This document shows positions 9,707-18,743 of a DNA stretch of 39,209 nt, in pieces. How positions within the stretch are numbered: position 1 is the stretch's first letter; every line of letters starts with the position of its first letter. The DNA is from Acidimicrobiaceae bacterium (GTDB lineage: Bacteria > Actinomycetota > Acidimicrobiia > Acidimicrobiales > Acidimicrobiaceae). The translations under genes were made by a program, and so were the position numbers. The stretch lies in the NCBI GenBank assembly GCA_013044385.1, contig JABEUN010000088.1, positions 1 to 39,209 on the forward strand. Direction: 5' to 3'. The notes below the pieces were generated by a model, which had not been told where the DNA came from, ran no database searches, and worked only from the letters and a program-made list of their open reading frames with translations.

Positions 9707-10666
9707 GTGCAATACAGAAGGCTGGGGCGTTCGGGACTCAAAGTCTCAGTCCTATCACTCGGATCATGGGTCACATTCGGCCCCCAATTGGGCGTTGACA
9801 GCGCATCCAAAGTGATGGAGGCTGCCGTGTCTGCTGGCGTCAACTTCTTCGACAACGCAGAGGCCTATTCGGGCGGCGAATCCGAAAGGATCATGGGGCA
9901 GGCAATCAAAAACCTTGGACTCCCGAGATATAGCTACGTCGTCTCATCAAAGTTTTTCTGGGGAATACATGACACCCCTAATACCAAGTTCACGCTGAAC
10001 CGGAAGTATTTGCTGGAGGCGATAGACGCGAGCCTCGAGAGGTTCGGCCTGGACCATCTCGATCTGGTTTTCTGTCATCGTCCCGATCCCAATACGCCAA
10101 TAGCGGAGACTGTTTGGGCGATGCACGAGATCGTCTCGAGCCACAAGGCGCACTACTGGGGCACTTCGGAGTGGTCTGCGGCCGCGCTTACCGAAGCATA
10201 CGCAGTTGCAGAAAAGTACCATCTACACGCCCCAGTCATGGAGCAGCCGGAGTACAACATGCTACACAGGGATAAGGTCGAAAAAGAGTTCGCTCCCCTG
10301 TACGAAAACCACGGACTTGGCCTGACAACTTGGAGTCCATTAGCTTCAGGACTGCTGACCGGCAAGTACGCCAACGGCGTTCCCGATGGTTCTCGAGGCG
10401 CACTTGCCGGATATGAGTGGTTGAAAGACTCACTTACCTCTGTTGAAGCAAATCGGAAGGTCGTCGAGCTTACTAAGGTAGCAAACCGACTCGACTGCAC
10501 AATGTCTCAACTCGCTATAGCGTGGTGTGCTGCCAACAAGAACGTCTCAACTGTGATCCTTGGCGCCTCTCGACTCTCCCAGCTCGAGGAGAACTTGGCG
10601 GCGGAGCCAATCATCGAGCAGCTTACGCCCGAGATCATGTCGAACATCGATGAAATCCTTGGTTAA
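9707..10666 (+). CDS. Aldo/keto reductase, Kv-beta-like (AKR6) subgroup
   Basis: The 319-residue protein is a (beta/alpha)8 NAD(P)H-dependent oxidoreductase. The AKR catalytic tetrad is intact: D49 in FFDNAEAY, Y54, K82 in VVSSKFFWG, and H124 in [22 protein letters not shown] and [15 protein letters not shown] are typical of the subgroup related to voltage-gated potassium channel beta subunits, which reduces aldehydes and similar carbonyls. The GTG start is strongly supported by a perfect AGGAGG at 9696-9701 with five bases of spacing. The gene faces a DinB gene across a shared hairpin terminator and is probably monocistronic. Confidence 0.9.
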   Translation: MQYRRLGRSGLKVSVLSLGSWVTFGPQLGVDSASKVMEAAVSAGVNFFDNAEAYSGGESERIMGQAIKNLGLPRYSYVVSSKFFWGIHDTPNTKFTLNRKYLLEAIDASLERFGLDHLDLVFCHRPDPNTPIAETVWAMHEIVSSHKAHYWGTSEWSAAALTEAYAVAEKYHLHAPVMEQPEYNMLHRDKVEKEFAPLYENHGLGLTTWSPLASGLLTGKYANGVPDGSRGALAGYEWLKDSLTSVEANRKVVELTKVANRLDCTMSQLAIAWCAANKNVSTVILGASRLSQLEENLAAEPIIEQLTPEIMSNIDEILG

Positions 10667-10688
10667 GTACCTAAATCGTATTTAGCGC

Positions 10689-10721
10689 ACTGAGGGGGTG
10701 CACCTTGTGCGTCCCCTCAGT
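10689..10721. terminator. Bidirectional hairpin terminator
   Basis: ACTGAGGGG (10689-10697) pairs with CCCCTCAGT (10713-10721), and the arms extend inward through GTGCAC/GTGCGT to a CTT loop, giving about 15 base pairs with two wobbles. It lies between the convergent reductase and DinB genes and overlaps the DinB stop codon. There is no strong T tract, as is common in actinobacteria. Confidence 0.65.
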
Positions 10722-11238
10722 CGTGGTCGACATCGTTCAGATGGTGAATGGGGTCGTGAATCATATAGCGCCCCATCGATTCGACCGTGAAGCGGGATCC
10801 GTTTGAACGTGTACCCGTCCTAAGCCACTGCCCCGGCTCCAGAGAAGCAAAACGCTCTGCGAGTAGGTCAGCAGCCTCGCCAAGCTCAATTGCGACCAAA
10901 GCTGGGCTCTGGTTCGCATAACCATCTTCGATCGCTGTGGCGTCTTGATCCCAGTTTGGAAAGGTCGGATCCTGCAGCTCGAGCATCAGACTCAGGCGTT
11001 CATCGAAGATCCTGAACACGTCCCTTACGTGGCAAGCGTACTCAAGATCACTCCAAACATCGGGACTGTGTCGGATGGCCAATTCATCGCCGTTCAGCAC
11101 CGGCTCCCACCGTCCAGCCACCTCGAGTATCAGAGCCGCCAGGTCTTGTCGATCGAGTTCCGAAGCGTCGAAGCCGCACTCAGGGCAGGCCCTTTCGAGT
11201 ACCCAAGTCCAGTCCTTCTCATCGGGAACAATGGCCAT
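10717..11238 (-). CDS. DinB-like four-helix protein
   Basis: The 173-residue protein resembles DinB/YfiT-type four-helix bundle proteins. Candidate metal ligands are the histidine in YACHVRDVFRIFDERL and the histidine cluster in DPIHHLNDVDHD at the C-terminus. A RWEPVLNG-type first helix and a W-DLEYACHV second helix fit the family. Members include thiol-dependent S-transferases (bacillithiol, mycothiol) and many proteins of unknown role. In this window a mycothiol-type PIG-L deacetylase is encoded 21 kb away, which is only weak support for a thiol-related role. The ATG start gives a full-length domain. It converges on the aldo/keto reductase gene. Confidence 0.7.
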   Translation of the reverse strand: MAIVPDEKDWTWVLERACPECGFDASELDRQDLAALILEVAGRWEPVLNGDELAIRHSPDVWSDLEYACHVRDVFRIFDERLSLMLELQDPTFPNWDQDATAIEDGYANQSPALVAIELGEAADLLAERFASLEPGQWLRTGTRSNGSRFTVESMGRYMIHDPIHHLNDVDHD

Positions 11239-12210
11239 GTAGATGACGCTAATCGAAAAATCTCGATAGCGATCCGTACGAATGCTCCAAGGCTGTCTCT
11301 TTGCTATGCATCGGCTCAGCTACTCCAATCTGACTTCACCTCTGCTTCGTCTCGACTTCGAAACTAAGGTGCCGACCCAGCAAATTGCTCCAGTCAGAAG
11401 CTGATCCCTCGGCACGAATCGACCCACTCAAGTTCCCGCAGCCCTATTCAGCGTCCGCCATACAGTTGCCGTTTTCACGCTAAGGGGGGACAATCCAAGT
11501 AATCGCTCTTCAGCCGACTTAGGGGCCGCTTCATCCTTCAGATGAAAGTCATGCATTCAGGTACGACGCGCCCATCATCGAAGTGCTGGGCATGCAACTC
11601 TCTACAGTCCCTCAGCACGGCGAACCTCCACCTCTCGATCTACCCTGCACGCAAAACACTCCAGGATCTTCAGAATCCATACCGCCAAACAAGTTTTACG
11701 GTCTCAAGAAACATTGCATTGTAGATCTATCGCCCCCTCGGCGGAATATTCGAAATCTCGAACACCACCGACAACACCGGAGACACACACCTACATCCAA
11801 AAGTTCCACTATCGGATATTTGATCGATCTTCTTGCCGCTTGTTACATCTCACGATCATTTGCCGACTTACGTCAGCAAGTCCGGTATTCGTGACTCTAC
11901 GGATGCTAAGGAAAGCCAATGTCGCCATTCAGCTTTACAGCGCAAGCTGGTTGCCGTCGCAACTTGGACTAACCGCGTACAGCGCGTTCAAAATAAGCAT
12001 CCTGCCGTTAGTGATCGGAAGTTCTGGAGGCTGTTTCAGCCTCGGCCCCTCTACGATCGGCTGATGGGGCCTTGAAAGCTCATCAAGGGCAACCGCTGAC
12101 ACGTAATTCTGCGCTATGGCCGCATTTGAACTCTCATCGACCCGAGGCAAAATGTTCATAACTCCGAAGCTCTCCAACCTAGCCCGTGATGAGAGCGTGT
12201 TGATCGCTCG
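11239..12210. other. About 1 kb with no supported gene
   Basis: Frames on both strands are short, overlap each other and show no family motif. A perfect 7-bp hairpin with TTT loop sits at 12027-12043. The region lies downstream of the glycosylase gene and upstream of the DinB gene (both minus strand). It may include the DinB promoter near 11239-11300. Confidence 0.45.
12027..12043. terminator. Short perfect hairpin, possible terminator of the glycosylase gene
   Basis: GAGGCTG and CAGCCTC form a perfect 7-bp stem around TTT. It lies about 170 bp past the stop of the minus-strand glycosylase gene and lacks a T tract, so the terminator role is tentative. Confidence 0.3.
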
Positions 12211-14394
12211 TTACGCTGAGCCTGCAGTAGCGAGCCTCAAACAGGTCGACTTCAAGATGCAGTCGATGCAGTTCGGCTCAGACGGGGTGCACCAACGCCG
12301 TCCAACCTCCCATGCTGACTGATCCAATACGATCGGCCTAGTTGGGTAGAGCCTTCTGGCCGCAGTAATCACCTCATCCCGCTGATCCGACTCAGTTAGG
12401 CCGACCCGGGCGAAGACTCGCCTCACCTGATTATCGAAGCCCGCCTCTACATCGACGCCGTTCGAGAAGTCAACACCCAGAAACCTGGTGAGTATCTCAG
12501 TGGCCACCTGTGCCTTCTTCTTACCGATACCAGCGAAACGCTCGAGTCTGAGCATCAATTGCGTCGGATTTGGCCTGTTGGACCATATTCGCGAGGCGTC
12601 ACCGCCGTATATGCGCACGACGCGGTCGGCGGCCTCAGCGATTGCCTCCGACACATCATTTACGTGTGGAAGGAGTGGTTCAGGAGAGACCATGGCCTTG
12701 CGAAGAGCGATGTAATCTGCTCGGATACGATGCGGATCAAGGTGACCCATCCTCTCCTTGAGCAAAAGTGGTACGTCCCAACTCATTGCGGAACCTTCGG
12801 TACCATCACAGATGACCCCAACTAAAAATGCGAAGGGTTCGTCCTGCACAAGTTGGTCGCCTTCCGCCGTCGAGCTGAGCATGCCCGCCCCTGGAAGCCT
12901 TGCCTCACCAATTTCACCTTGAAAGCGAACGAGGATATCAGCAGTCAGCTTCTTGGCCCGACCAGAAAGCGATGTTCGCTTTGACCCCACCCTGGCCGAG
13001 GACTCCTTTTGGCCACTTGTTTCGGCGTTTGGTATACCTATTGCTACTTTTGCACTTGAGACAGTCGGCATAATTAGGAGTTTCCTAATCGCTGCATGCA
13101 GCGCCCAATGGGCAACGTCATCTTCGCGTATTTTCACCGCCAGAACGCTTCTTGAGTCCGGAGAGACGATCTCGTCTGACTGGAACACCACATCGAAGTC
13201 CTTGTAGAAGGCCGGCAACTCGTCCCTACTCATGAGCATTGAATTCTCGCCGTCGCGGATGAAGCTGACTAGCGAACGCGAGATCCTAAAGTCATCGCAA
13301 CCAGCTCCTTCGACTACTGGTCTTCCATCCAAAAACGTGACGGAGTGGACGCGGAGTTCGCCAAATAGATATCGCTCCCCTATAGCGTGTTTGAATTGAT
13401 GGACAGTCGATCCAATATGCAGATCCGCCGAGAAGCACCGTGAGAAGTGTTCAACGGTCTTCGGCCAACGGTAGTTGCACCCCTTAGTCTCTCGGAAGTT
13501 CTCCAGGTAGAGCCCTGTCTTTACAATCTTCTCTGAACTTGAACCGCTTTCGACCCCTGCATCACTCAAGTGCCTTTTAGGTCTCCGTCCTACCTTCGGT
13601 ACATATCCTTCGGGATTACGGCTGAAATGCACGAGCTCCCTCTCTCTGTCAACTGCCTCTACACGCCAGCCAGCCGAAAGCCATCCCCTCGCCTGGGGGG
13701 ACCGCTCGGTATTTGCCCACCACTCCCTATAGGCCCTCGCAGAGTTTGGCAGGAAGCGACCGATAATCTCCTCCAGATCGACCATGCTCAAACTGACCGA
13801 CTCACCTTCGACTTCGAGTAATCGTCTACCGATCTCGTTGTATGAAGAGCGATGGTGAGTGTGCGTCGAATGAGCGGGGTGGACCGCCATAGAGTCCTCA
13901 CGAGTGTGCTCGTGGGAGCTATTGATCCGGTACAGTTCAAGTTGGCTCCCTACCCGGAGACCTTCAGCCGGAACAAGAACGTGGGCGCCAGCCGCCTTCA
14001 ACTGCTGGACAAGCCCGAAGTCCCTATAAGCCGACCCTGCGTGTATTTCAAAGTCATAGTGGCTGAGGTCGCCTAGTACAGCCCTGAGCTGACGCGTGAC
14101 GTGATCCGCCCAGTCATGTTTGAACTCGATCGGCGCGTCGGTGAGGGCGACTTCGTACGGATCTATCACCTGAGTCGGCAGAACCAGTCCGTACTTGGCA
14201 GACAGGATGAACCACGCATCGCAGGTCTTCTCGACCCAGTCGCGGCGCCCTCTGAAGAGCGTTGAGGTATAAAGATCCTTAGCTTGGGCGGCCGACGGCG
14301 CTTTCGTGCTCACACAACCGACCAAGCCAACCCGAACCTTCACTTCGGCTTGCTTGAGAGAAACACCCGCACCGTGAGTTGCAACCTCATTCAT
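12211..14394 (-). CDS. Multidomain Fe-S DNA glycosylase: DUF6884-like / DUF7662-like / HhH-GPD
   Basis: The 727-residue protein has three recognisable parts. Residues about 20-157 resemble DUF6884 (CVSTKAPSAAQAKDLYTSTLF, then FILSAKYGLVLP and DPYEVAL). Residues about 184-260 resemble DUF7662 (YNEIGRRLLEVEGE, LPNSARAYREWWAN, GWLSAGWRVEAVD). An unrecognised middle section spans about 265-510. Residues about 515-720 form an endonuclease III-type HhH-GPD domain: FAFLVGVICD, WDVPLLLKERMGHLDP, the hairpin FAGIGKKKAQ with K626 at the lyase position, and D654 in GFDNQVRRVF. A [4Fe-4S] set follows at C702-x6-C709-x2-C712-x5-C718. It should recognise and excise a modified or damaged base; which base is unknown. 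The family's Gln in VIxDQ is replaced (CDGTEG). ATG has GAGGTG upstream. It stands alone. Confidence 0.8.
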   Translation of the reverse strand: MNEVATHGAGVSLKQAEVKVRVGLVGCVSTKAPSAAQAKDLYTSTLFRGRRDWVEKTCDAWFILSAKYGLVLPTQVIDPYEVALTDAPIEFKHDWADHVTRQLRAVLGDLSHYDFEIHAGSAYRDFGLVQQLKAAGAHVLVPAEGLRVGSQLELYRINSSHEHTREDSMAVHPAHSTHTHHRSSYNEIGRRLLEVEGESVSLSMVDLEEIIGRFLPNSARAYREWWANTERSPQARGWLSAGWRVEAVDRERELVHFSRNPEGYVPKVGRRPKRHLSDAGVESGSSSEKIVKTGLYLENFRETKGCNYRWPKTVEHFSRCFSADLHIGSTVHQFKHAIGERYLFGELRVHSVTFLDGRPVVEGAGCDDFRISRSLVSFIRDGENSMLMSRDELPAFYKDFDVVFQSDEIVSPDSRSVLAVKIREDDVAHWALHAAIRKLLIMPTVSSAKVAIGIPNAETSGQKESSARVGSKRTSLSGRAKKLTADILVRFQGEIGEARLPGAGMLSSTAEGDQLVQDEPFAFLVGVICDGTEGSAMSWDVPLLLKERMGHLDPHRIRADYIALRKAMVSPEPLLPHVNDVSEAIAEAADRVVRIYGGDASRIWSNRPNPTQLMLRLERFAGIGKKKAQVATEILTRFLGVDFSNGVDVEAGFDNQVRRVFARVGLTESDQRDEVITAARRLYPTRPIVLDQSAWEVGRRWCTPSEPNCIDCILKSTCLRLATAGSA

Positions 14395-14500
14395 CGATTC
14401 ACCTCAACTCACCCGTAGTATGCATTGAATCCTGACAATCCACGACTAATGCAATCCGACCGAGAACACCCCTTCGAACGAATGATAGGACTTGTTGCGA

Positions 14501-14535
14501 ATTTGACAAGGGCATAACCGCTGAATGTGTCAAAT
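14501..14535. repeat. 8-bp inverted repeat with embedded TTGACA hexamers
   Basis: ATTTGACA (14501-14508) and TGTCAAAT (14528-14535) are perfect inverted arms separated by 19 bp. Each contains a TTGACA hexamer, pointing in opposite directions. The site lies about 110-140 bp upstream of the glycosylase gene and could be an operator or promoter element. No matching -10 was found at ideal spacing. Confidence 0.35.
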
Positions 14536-14623
14536 GGCCCTACCAAATTGTGACTACCATCGCAATCTAGGACCAGAAATGGTACAGAATCGCCGACGGG
14601 AGAGCCCTACTGATTACCCAGCG

Positions 14624-15808
14624 TCAACCAACGCAGAGATCAACACCTTTGAAACTTAGATCACTTTCAACGGCGTCTAAAAGTGTACGCCTCGCTAGGG
14701 TTCCATCGGAAACTGCTACAACCAGTGCGTCAACGGTCTGTTTGAAGGTCAGGGCAGGATCCAACGTGTTATACAGTACTAAGTCTGTTCCGGAACCTAT
14801 GGACTCGACCGCTGCTTGTGGAACCGAGAGTCCCAGATTTGAAATTGACTGAGCCGACAGAGAATCGGTGATGATCGTCCCCTTGAAGCCCATGACATTC
14901 CTCAGGTATGAGACGGCCGCCTTCGAGAGACTCGCAGGTTTTGCGGTAATTCCCGGAACCGATGCATTGGAGATCATAACAGCTGGAAGACCGGCCGCTA
15001 TGGCCGCCCTGAAAGGGACCAAGCCAACAGTAAGAAGGGTTGACAGGGGCGGGGTGGAAGCAGACATCACGTCGGTATTCCCTGTAGCTCCGCCGAGACC
15101 CGGAAAGTGCTTGACTACAGGAGTGATTCCGCCTTGAATGAGTCCCTTCGCGAACGCTAACCCGTCCTTGGCGGCAACTGCCGGATCCGCAGAGAATGAT
15201 CTGGTTCCATCAGGATTTGTATTCGACGGTCCCGGTCCACCATCAACGTCCAATACTGGAGCCAGATCTACGGTCAGGCCCAGACTCGAAAGCTTAATTG
15301 CTAGGGACTTGGCAAGTGTCTCGATCTGGGAGGCGGACATGGTCGCTCCCATCTCCCTAGCCGAAGGTATCGGTCCGGTCAACACGGTCAAGCGCTGGAC
15401 TGCGCCGCCCTCCTCGTCCGACATGATCGATGGAGCGACACCGAATGTGTTTAGAGTCTTTAGTTGCGCCAGTTGTCCGGCAAGTTGCGAAGTAGGGTTC
15501 GATCCGAAGAGTATCACTCCACCAGCGCCACCAGCCACGAGCGAGGATACTGCAAGTGGAGCTGCATCTGAAGCCGGAACTACCACCACTTGTGCCGCTA
15601 GCTCCGAGTTTGGCCATCCCGCAAGGACTTTCCGATTTGTGCAGGTAGTCGTTGTCGAGGTAGTACGAACTTGCGTCGTTGTAGTCGGGGCAGCAGTTTG
15701 CGGAGTGCCTCCACCGCCAACGGTACATCCAGAAAGTGCGAATACCAAGACGGATAGCACACCCCCACGCCGGGCAGAGACCGAGCGGTGGACCTTCCCA
15801 ATCAACAT
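14624..15808 (-). CDS. GH3 family lipoprotein, NagZ-like
   Basis: The 394-residue precursor has a basic N-terminus and a hydrophobic signal ending in a lipobox, LSGC (C28). A threonine-rich linker (residues about 35-56) follows, so it should be anchored on the outer face of the membrane. The catalytic GH3 domain shows DEEGGAVQRL (131-140), LAPVLDVDG, VVKHFPGLGG (232-240) and ITDSLSA with the nucleophile D315. The NagZ loop normally carries an Asp-His dyad; here it reads GNTDVMSAS, without the histidine. Many actinobacterial homologues share this KHFPGLG variant. The likely substrate is an N-acetylhexosaminide of peptidoglycan or a related glycoside. It lies downstream of the NCS1 permease gene but is separated from it by a hairpin. 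Confidence 0.85.
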   Translation of the reverse strand: MLIGKVHRSVSARRGGVLSVLVFALSGCTVGGGGTPQTAAPTTTTQVRTTSTTTTCTNRKVLAGWPNSELAAQVVVVPASDAAPLAVSSLVAGGAGGVILFGSNPTSQLAGQLAQLKTLNTFGVAPSIMSDEEGGAVQRLTVLTGPIPSAREMGATMSASQIETLAKSLAIKLSSLGLTVDLAPVLDVDGGPGPSNTNPDGTRSFSADPAVAAKDGLAFAKGLIQGGITPVVKHFPGLGGATGNTDVMSASTPPLSTLLTVGLVPFRAAIAAGLPAVMISNASVPGITAKPASLSKAAVSYLRNVMGFKGTIITDSLSAQSISNLGLSVPQAAVESIGSGTDLVLYNTLDPALTFKQTVDALVVAVSDGTLARRTLLDAVESDLSFKGVDLCVG

Positions 15809-15899
15809 TCAACCTCAGGTAAACGCGACTGTACTTTCACCTCGTAGATCCTAGAAGGTGTTTAGACTTCGGTTCCCGTTGCATATCCGATGCGCTGCA

Positions 15900-15938
15900 G
15901 GATACAGGGCGAGCTCCGCCGACAGCTTCCCTGTATCC
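15900..15938 (-). terminator. Hairpin downstream of the NCS1 permease
   Basis: GGATACAGGG (15900-15909) pairs perfectly with CCCTGTATCC (15929-15938), and AGCT/AGCT can pair inside. On the minus strand it lies 50 bp past the permease stop and upstream of the lipoprotein gene. No T tract follows, so it is either a terminator or an attenuating or processing hairpin. Confidence 0.5.
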
Positions 15939-15987
15939 ATGAGAACGCATTCCACGTCTAACTAGCGGCGAACCACCTGCTCGAGGA

Positions 15988-17403
15988 TCAGTCAGTATGG
16001 AGTTCTGCCTCGCTCTTGACTCCCTTGCCCGCCAATATCAGGTATGCAACACCACCAACGAGCAAGCCGGTAAACACAGAAAAGTCAGCGCCGTTGGTCG
16101 CGTTCGAAACGGGGCTAACAAAGTGAGGGTACGCATCCAGCGCCATAAGTGAAGCAAACATGCCGAGAATCTGAGCGATGATTGCAGGCCAGTGGACACC
16201 ACCATTGCGGTAGTAAATTCCCCCATCTGTACGTTGAAGCTCCTGCTCCTGGTATCGCTTCTTTCTCAACAACCAGTCAACTAGATAGATGGCTGTCCAT
16301 GGAGCAACCCAAACCACAATGAAAAGGATGAACTCCTGAAGCAACGTATTGAAAGAGTTTGCAAAGATGGCGTAGGCAGCGAAGAGTCCACAGATCACCG
16401 TGTCGACAAAAACCGCCTGGAGTCGCGTCAACTTGAGTCCGAGAGCCTGAAGGGTCATACCCGACGAGTAGAGGTCAAGGCTATTGATAGCAAATAACTG
16501 GATGATCGAAACGATCAGGTACGGCCACAGGAACCACGAGGAGAAGGCGGCGCTCATTCCGGTGATACTCCCTGAATTCGAACCTGCGAAAGTGGCTACC
16601 GCTGCCCCTAACCCCATTAGGAGAACTGACGGTACGAAGGTACCTAAGAACACCCAGCCGACTGTCGCCTTGGCTGACGACTTCTTTGGCAGATACCTGG
16701 AGTAGTCGTTGCCGTTCTCGGTCCAACCAAGCCCGGACGTGGTGATGACGAAGGCGAGGCCCTCGAGCATTGTCTGCCAGTTCGCTCCATGATGGACCGA
16801 GTGCAGATTCACTTTGGACAAGCTAAGGAAGGCGAAGACGACGAAAAGAGCCAAAAACGGGAAGAGCAGGACGCGTAGCGTTTTGAGGATCGTCTCGTGT
16901 CCGAAGAGAGGGAGCACCAACTGGATCAGCGACGCAGCGACTATGAAGGCAACTTTTAGCGCCGTGCTTGAGTGGATTCCAGCCTTTGTCGTAAGCGCAA
17001 GTCCTGCCAAAACAATCAGAGCGATTCCTTCTGTCTCAAACCCCACCTGGGTCAGCCAGTTGAAAAACGCGAGGAGCTTAGACCCATTTGGGCCGAAGGA
17101 AGCTCTGTTGATAGTGAAGGTGGTGGTACCCGCCAACGGTCCCTGAAGGCTCGTGAGACCTAAAAGGATCCAGGAGAGATTTCCGACGAGTATCAGAAAT
17201 ACGGCTTGAGCGAATGAAAAGCCGAAGCTCATCAGTACGGCGCCATAGACGAGATACTCCACATTGAATATCGCCCCAGCCCACATCCAAAACAGGTTGA
17301 CCGGCCTCGCCCAGCGCTCTGCCTCGGGCACGAAGTCGATCCCCCGCCTCTCTATGCCTACCGGGCCCGCTTCAGCCATGGGTATCGACAACACTTCCTT
17401 CAC
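15988..17403 (-). CDS. NCS1 family nucleobase/cation symporter (cytosine permease-like)
   Basis: The protein of about 471 residues has around 12 membrane segments. The NCS1 signature begins at IERRGIDFVPEAERWARPVNLFWMW and continues with the helix-1/2 region NVEYLVYGAVLMSFGFSFAQA, TTTFTINRASFGPNGSKL and FNWLTQVGFETEG. A later GWTENGNDYSRYLP is the conserved cytoplasmic loop after helix 6. The family imports purines, pyrimidines, hydantoins or thiamine-type compounds with Na+ or H+. GTG at 17403 is chosen because GGAGGT (17412-17417) is eight bases upstream; a TTG at 17409 is only two bases away. It follows a Rieske oxygenase gene by 100 bp on the same strand, suggesting uptake of that enzyme's substrate. 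Confidence 0.88.
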   Translation of the reverse strand: MKEVLSIPMAEAGPVGIERRGIDFVPEAERWARPVNLFWMWAGAIFNVEYLVYGAVLMSFGFSFAQAVFLILVGNLSWILLGLTSLQGPLAGTTTFTINRASFGPNGSKLLAFFNWLTQVGFETEGIALIVLAGLALTTKAGIHSSTALKVAFIVAASLIQLVLPLFGHETILKTLRVLLFPFLALFVVFAFLSLSKVNLHSVHHGANWQTMLEGLAFVITTSGLGWTENGNDYSRYLPKKSSAKATVGWVFLGTFVPSVLLMGLGAAVATFAGSNSGSITGMSAAFSSWFLWPYLIVSIIQLFAINSLDLYSSGMTLQALGLKLTRLQAVFVDTVICGLFAAYAIFANSFNTLLQEFILFIVVWVAPWTAIYLVDWLLRKKRYQEQELQRTDGGIYYRNGGVHWPAIIAQILGMFASLMALDAYPHFVSPVSNATNGADFSVFTGLLVGGVAYLILAGKGVKSEAELHTD

Positions 17404-17503
17404 CTTCAATTACCTCCTCGATATGGGTGCAGGATTTCCTGCACAACTTTCCAGCCCCGCCTGGTTTATTGTCGTTCGACTCTCAGCTAACGCGTACAGA
17501 CAC

Positions 17504-18526
17504 TTAGTCGATCGACCCGATCAGCTCGCCTAAAATCCGTCTCATTAGAAGGGTCAACCTGTCTGCTCTCGTATGGATCTCGATAGACGTATCGATCGGG
17601 AAAGTGAGTTCCTCATACGCAGCCTGTATCGCGAGATCTTCCTCGAGTACCTTCAGCTCGAACTCGATCGCTTCCTTCATCTTTCCTTCATCACCAGCCA
17701 GATCGTCTCTCCAGAGCGTCGAATAGAGGCAGCAGGACTGGTCATCAACGGGCTGAACGAAGAATCCGATCAAATTCGTACCACCAGAGTCAAGGAAATC
17801 TAGTCTCAAGGTCACCGAAAATGGCGCAAAGTATCGATATGTCATTCGCCTTCGCTGCAACAGCGGCCGTGCCCCCGTCACCACACCTTTATCTTCGCGA
17901 TTCGCAAAGAGGTGCTCGTAGCTAAGGACGGCACTGGTTCCAATTTGCTCTGCGCTATACGGCTCGACATAGGTCGATTCCTCGGCCCCAAAGGTCGCTG
18001 CATGGACGAAAGGGAAGTGAGCAATATCGAGAAAGTTATCCACCATGATGCCAGCAGAAGCCCTCGCACTCACCGGCGGAATCTCGCCTACCATGAAGTG
18101 TGCGTCTCCAGCAACCTCCACCTCCGGAAGATCCGCAACCGGAGCCTTCGGCGCAATGAATATCATGCCAAACCTTTCGACTATCGAATGTGGCCCTTCG
18201 AGTCGTGCACGGATTGGAGGTGGAACTCCAGGTCCAAGTGCCGGTATATCAATACACTTCCCGCTCCGATCGAAGAGCCATCCGTGGTAAGCGCACCGAA
18301 TTGAACTGTCACCCTCGCAGCGACCTATCGACAGCGGAGCAAGGCGGTGTGCGCAACGGTCAACGAAGGCGACCAAACCATCAATTCCCCTGTAGATCAC
18401 GTAGGCAACTCCGAGTAGCACTACGCGCCTCGGCTGAAAATCAACTTCTGCAGAACGTGCCACGGGATGCCAGAAGTTGGACAGAGCCGAACTGCTGTTG
18501 GTCAACCTCAGCCCTGACGTGTCCAC
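17504..18526 (-). CDS. Rieske non-heme iron oxygenase, terminal oxygenase component
   Basis: The 340-residue protein carries a Rieske [2Fe-2S] site, C58-x-H60-x17-C78-x2-H81 (CAHRLAPL and CAYHGW). A catalytic domain follows with NFLDIAHFPFVH, giving H170 and H175. A likely carboxylate is D297 in LEEDLAIQ. The architecture is that of the vanillate O-demethylase / phenoxybenzoate group, whose members hydroxylate or demethylate aromatic or N-heterocyclic substrates. A partner reductase is required, and none is encoded in this window. The GTG start is preceded by GAGAGG. The neighbouring NCS1 permease suggests a nucleobase-like or other heterocyclic substrate; that is inference. Confidence 0.87.
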   Translation of the reverse strand: MDTSGLRLTNSSSALSNFWHPVARSAEVDFQPRRVVLLGVAYVIYRGIDGLVAFVDRCAHRLAPLSIGRCEGDSSIRCAYHGWLFDRSGKCIDIPALGPGVPPPIRARLEGPHSIVERFGMIFIAPKAPVADLPEVEVAGDAHFMVGEIPPVSARASAGIMVDNFLDIAHFPFVHAATFGAEESTYVEPYSAEQIGTSAVLSYEHLFANREDKGVVTGARPLLQRRRMTYRYFAPFSVTLRLDFLDSGGTNLIGFFVQPVDDQSCCLYSTLWRDDLAGDEGKMKEAIEFELKVLEEDLAIQAAYEELTFPIDTSIEIHTRADRLTLLMRRILGELIGSID

Positions 18527-18743
18527 CCAACCTCTCCCTATCGGTCACCAGCTTCGAATCTCGCAGCAAACTGGAGATATCGGACCATACCCCCGGGTCC
18601 GACACGGACAAACTACCGCACTTGGAGTCACATCGCTCGTCCATTGCGTTAATGCTTCATTGACAGTTCACGCATAAAATAACCCGCCACAGGACCAGTT
18701 CTAACAAGAGCCTTCAAAGCGTCGCAATCGACATGGATCCGAA

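Noticed and set aside
11542-12177. Cluster of overlapping 60-116 codon frames
   Set aside because: Several frames compete on both strands, none has a ribosome site or recognisable domain, so none is supported.
15138-15854. 238-codon plus-strand frame opposite the GH3 lipoprotein
   Set aside because: Antisense shadow; its proline-rich content comes from the threonine/glycine codons of the real gene.
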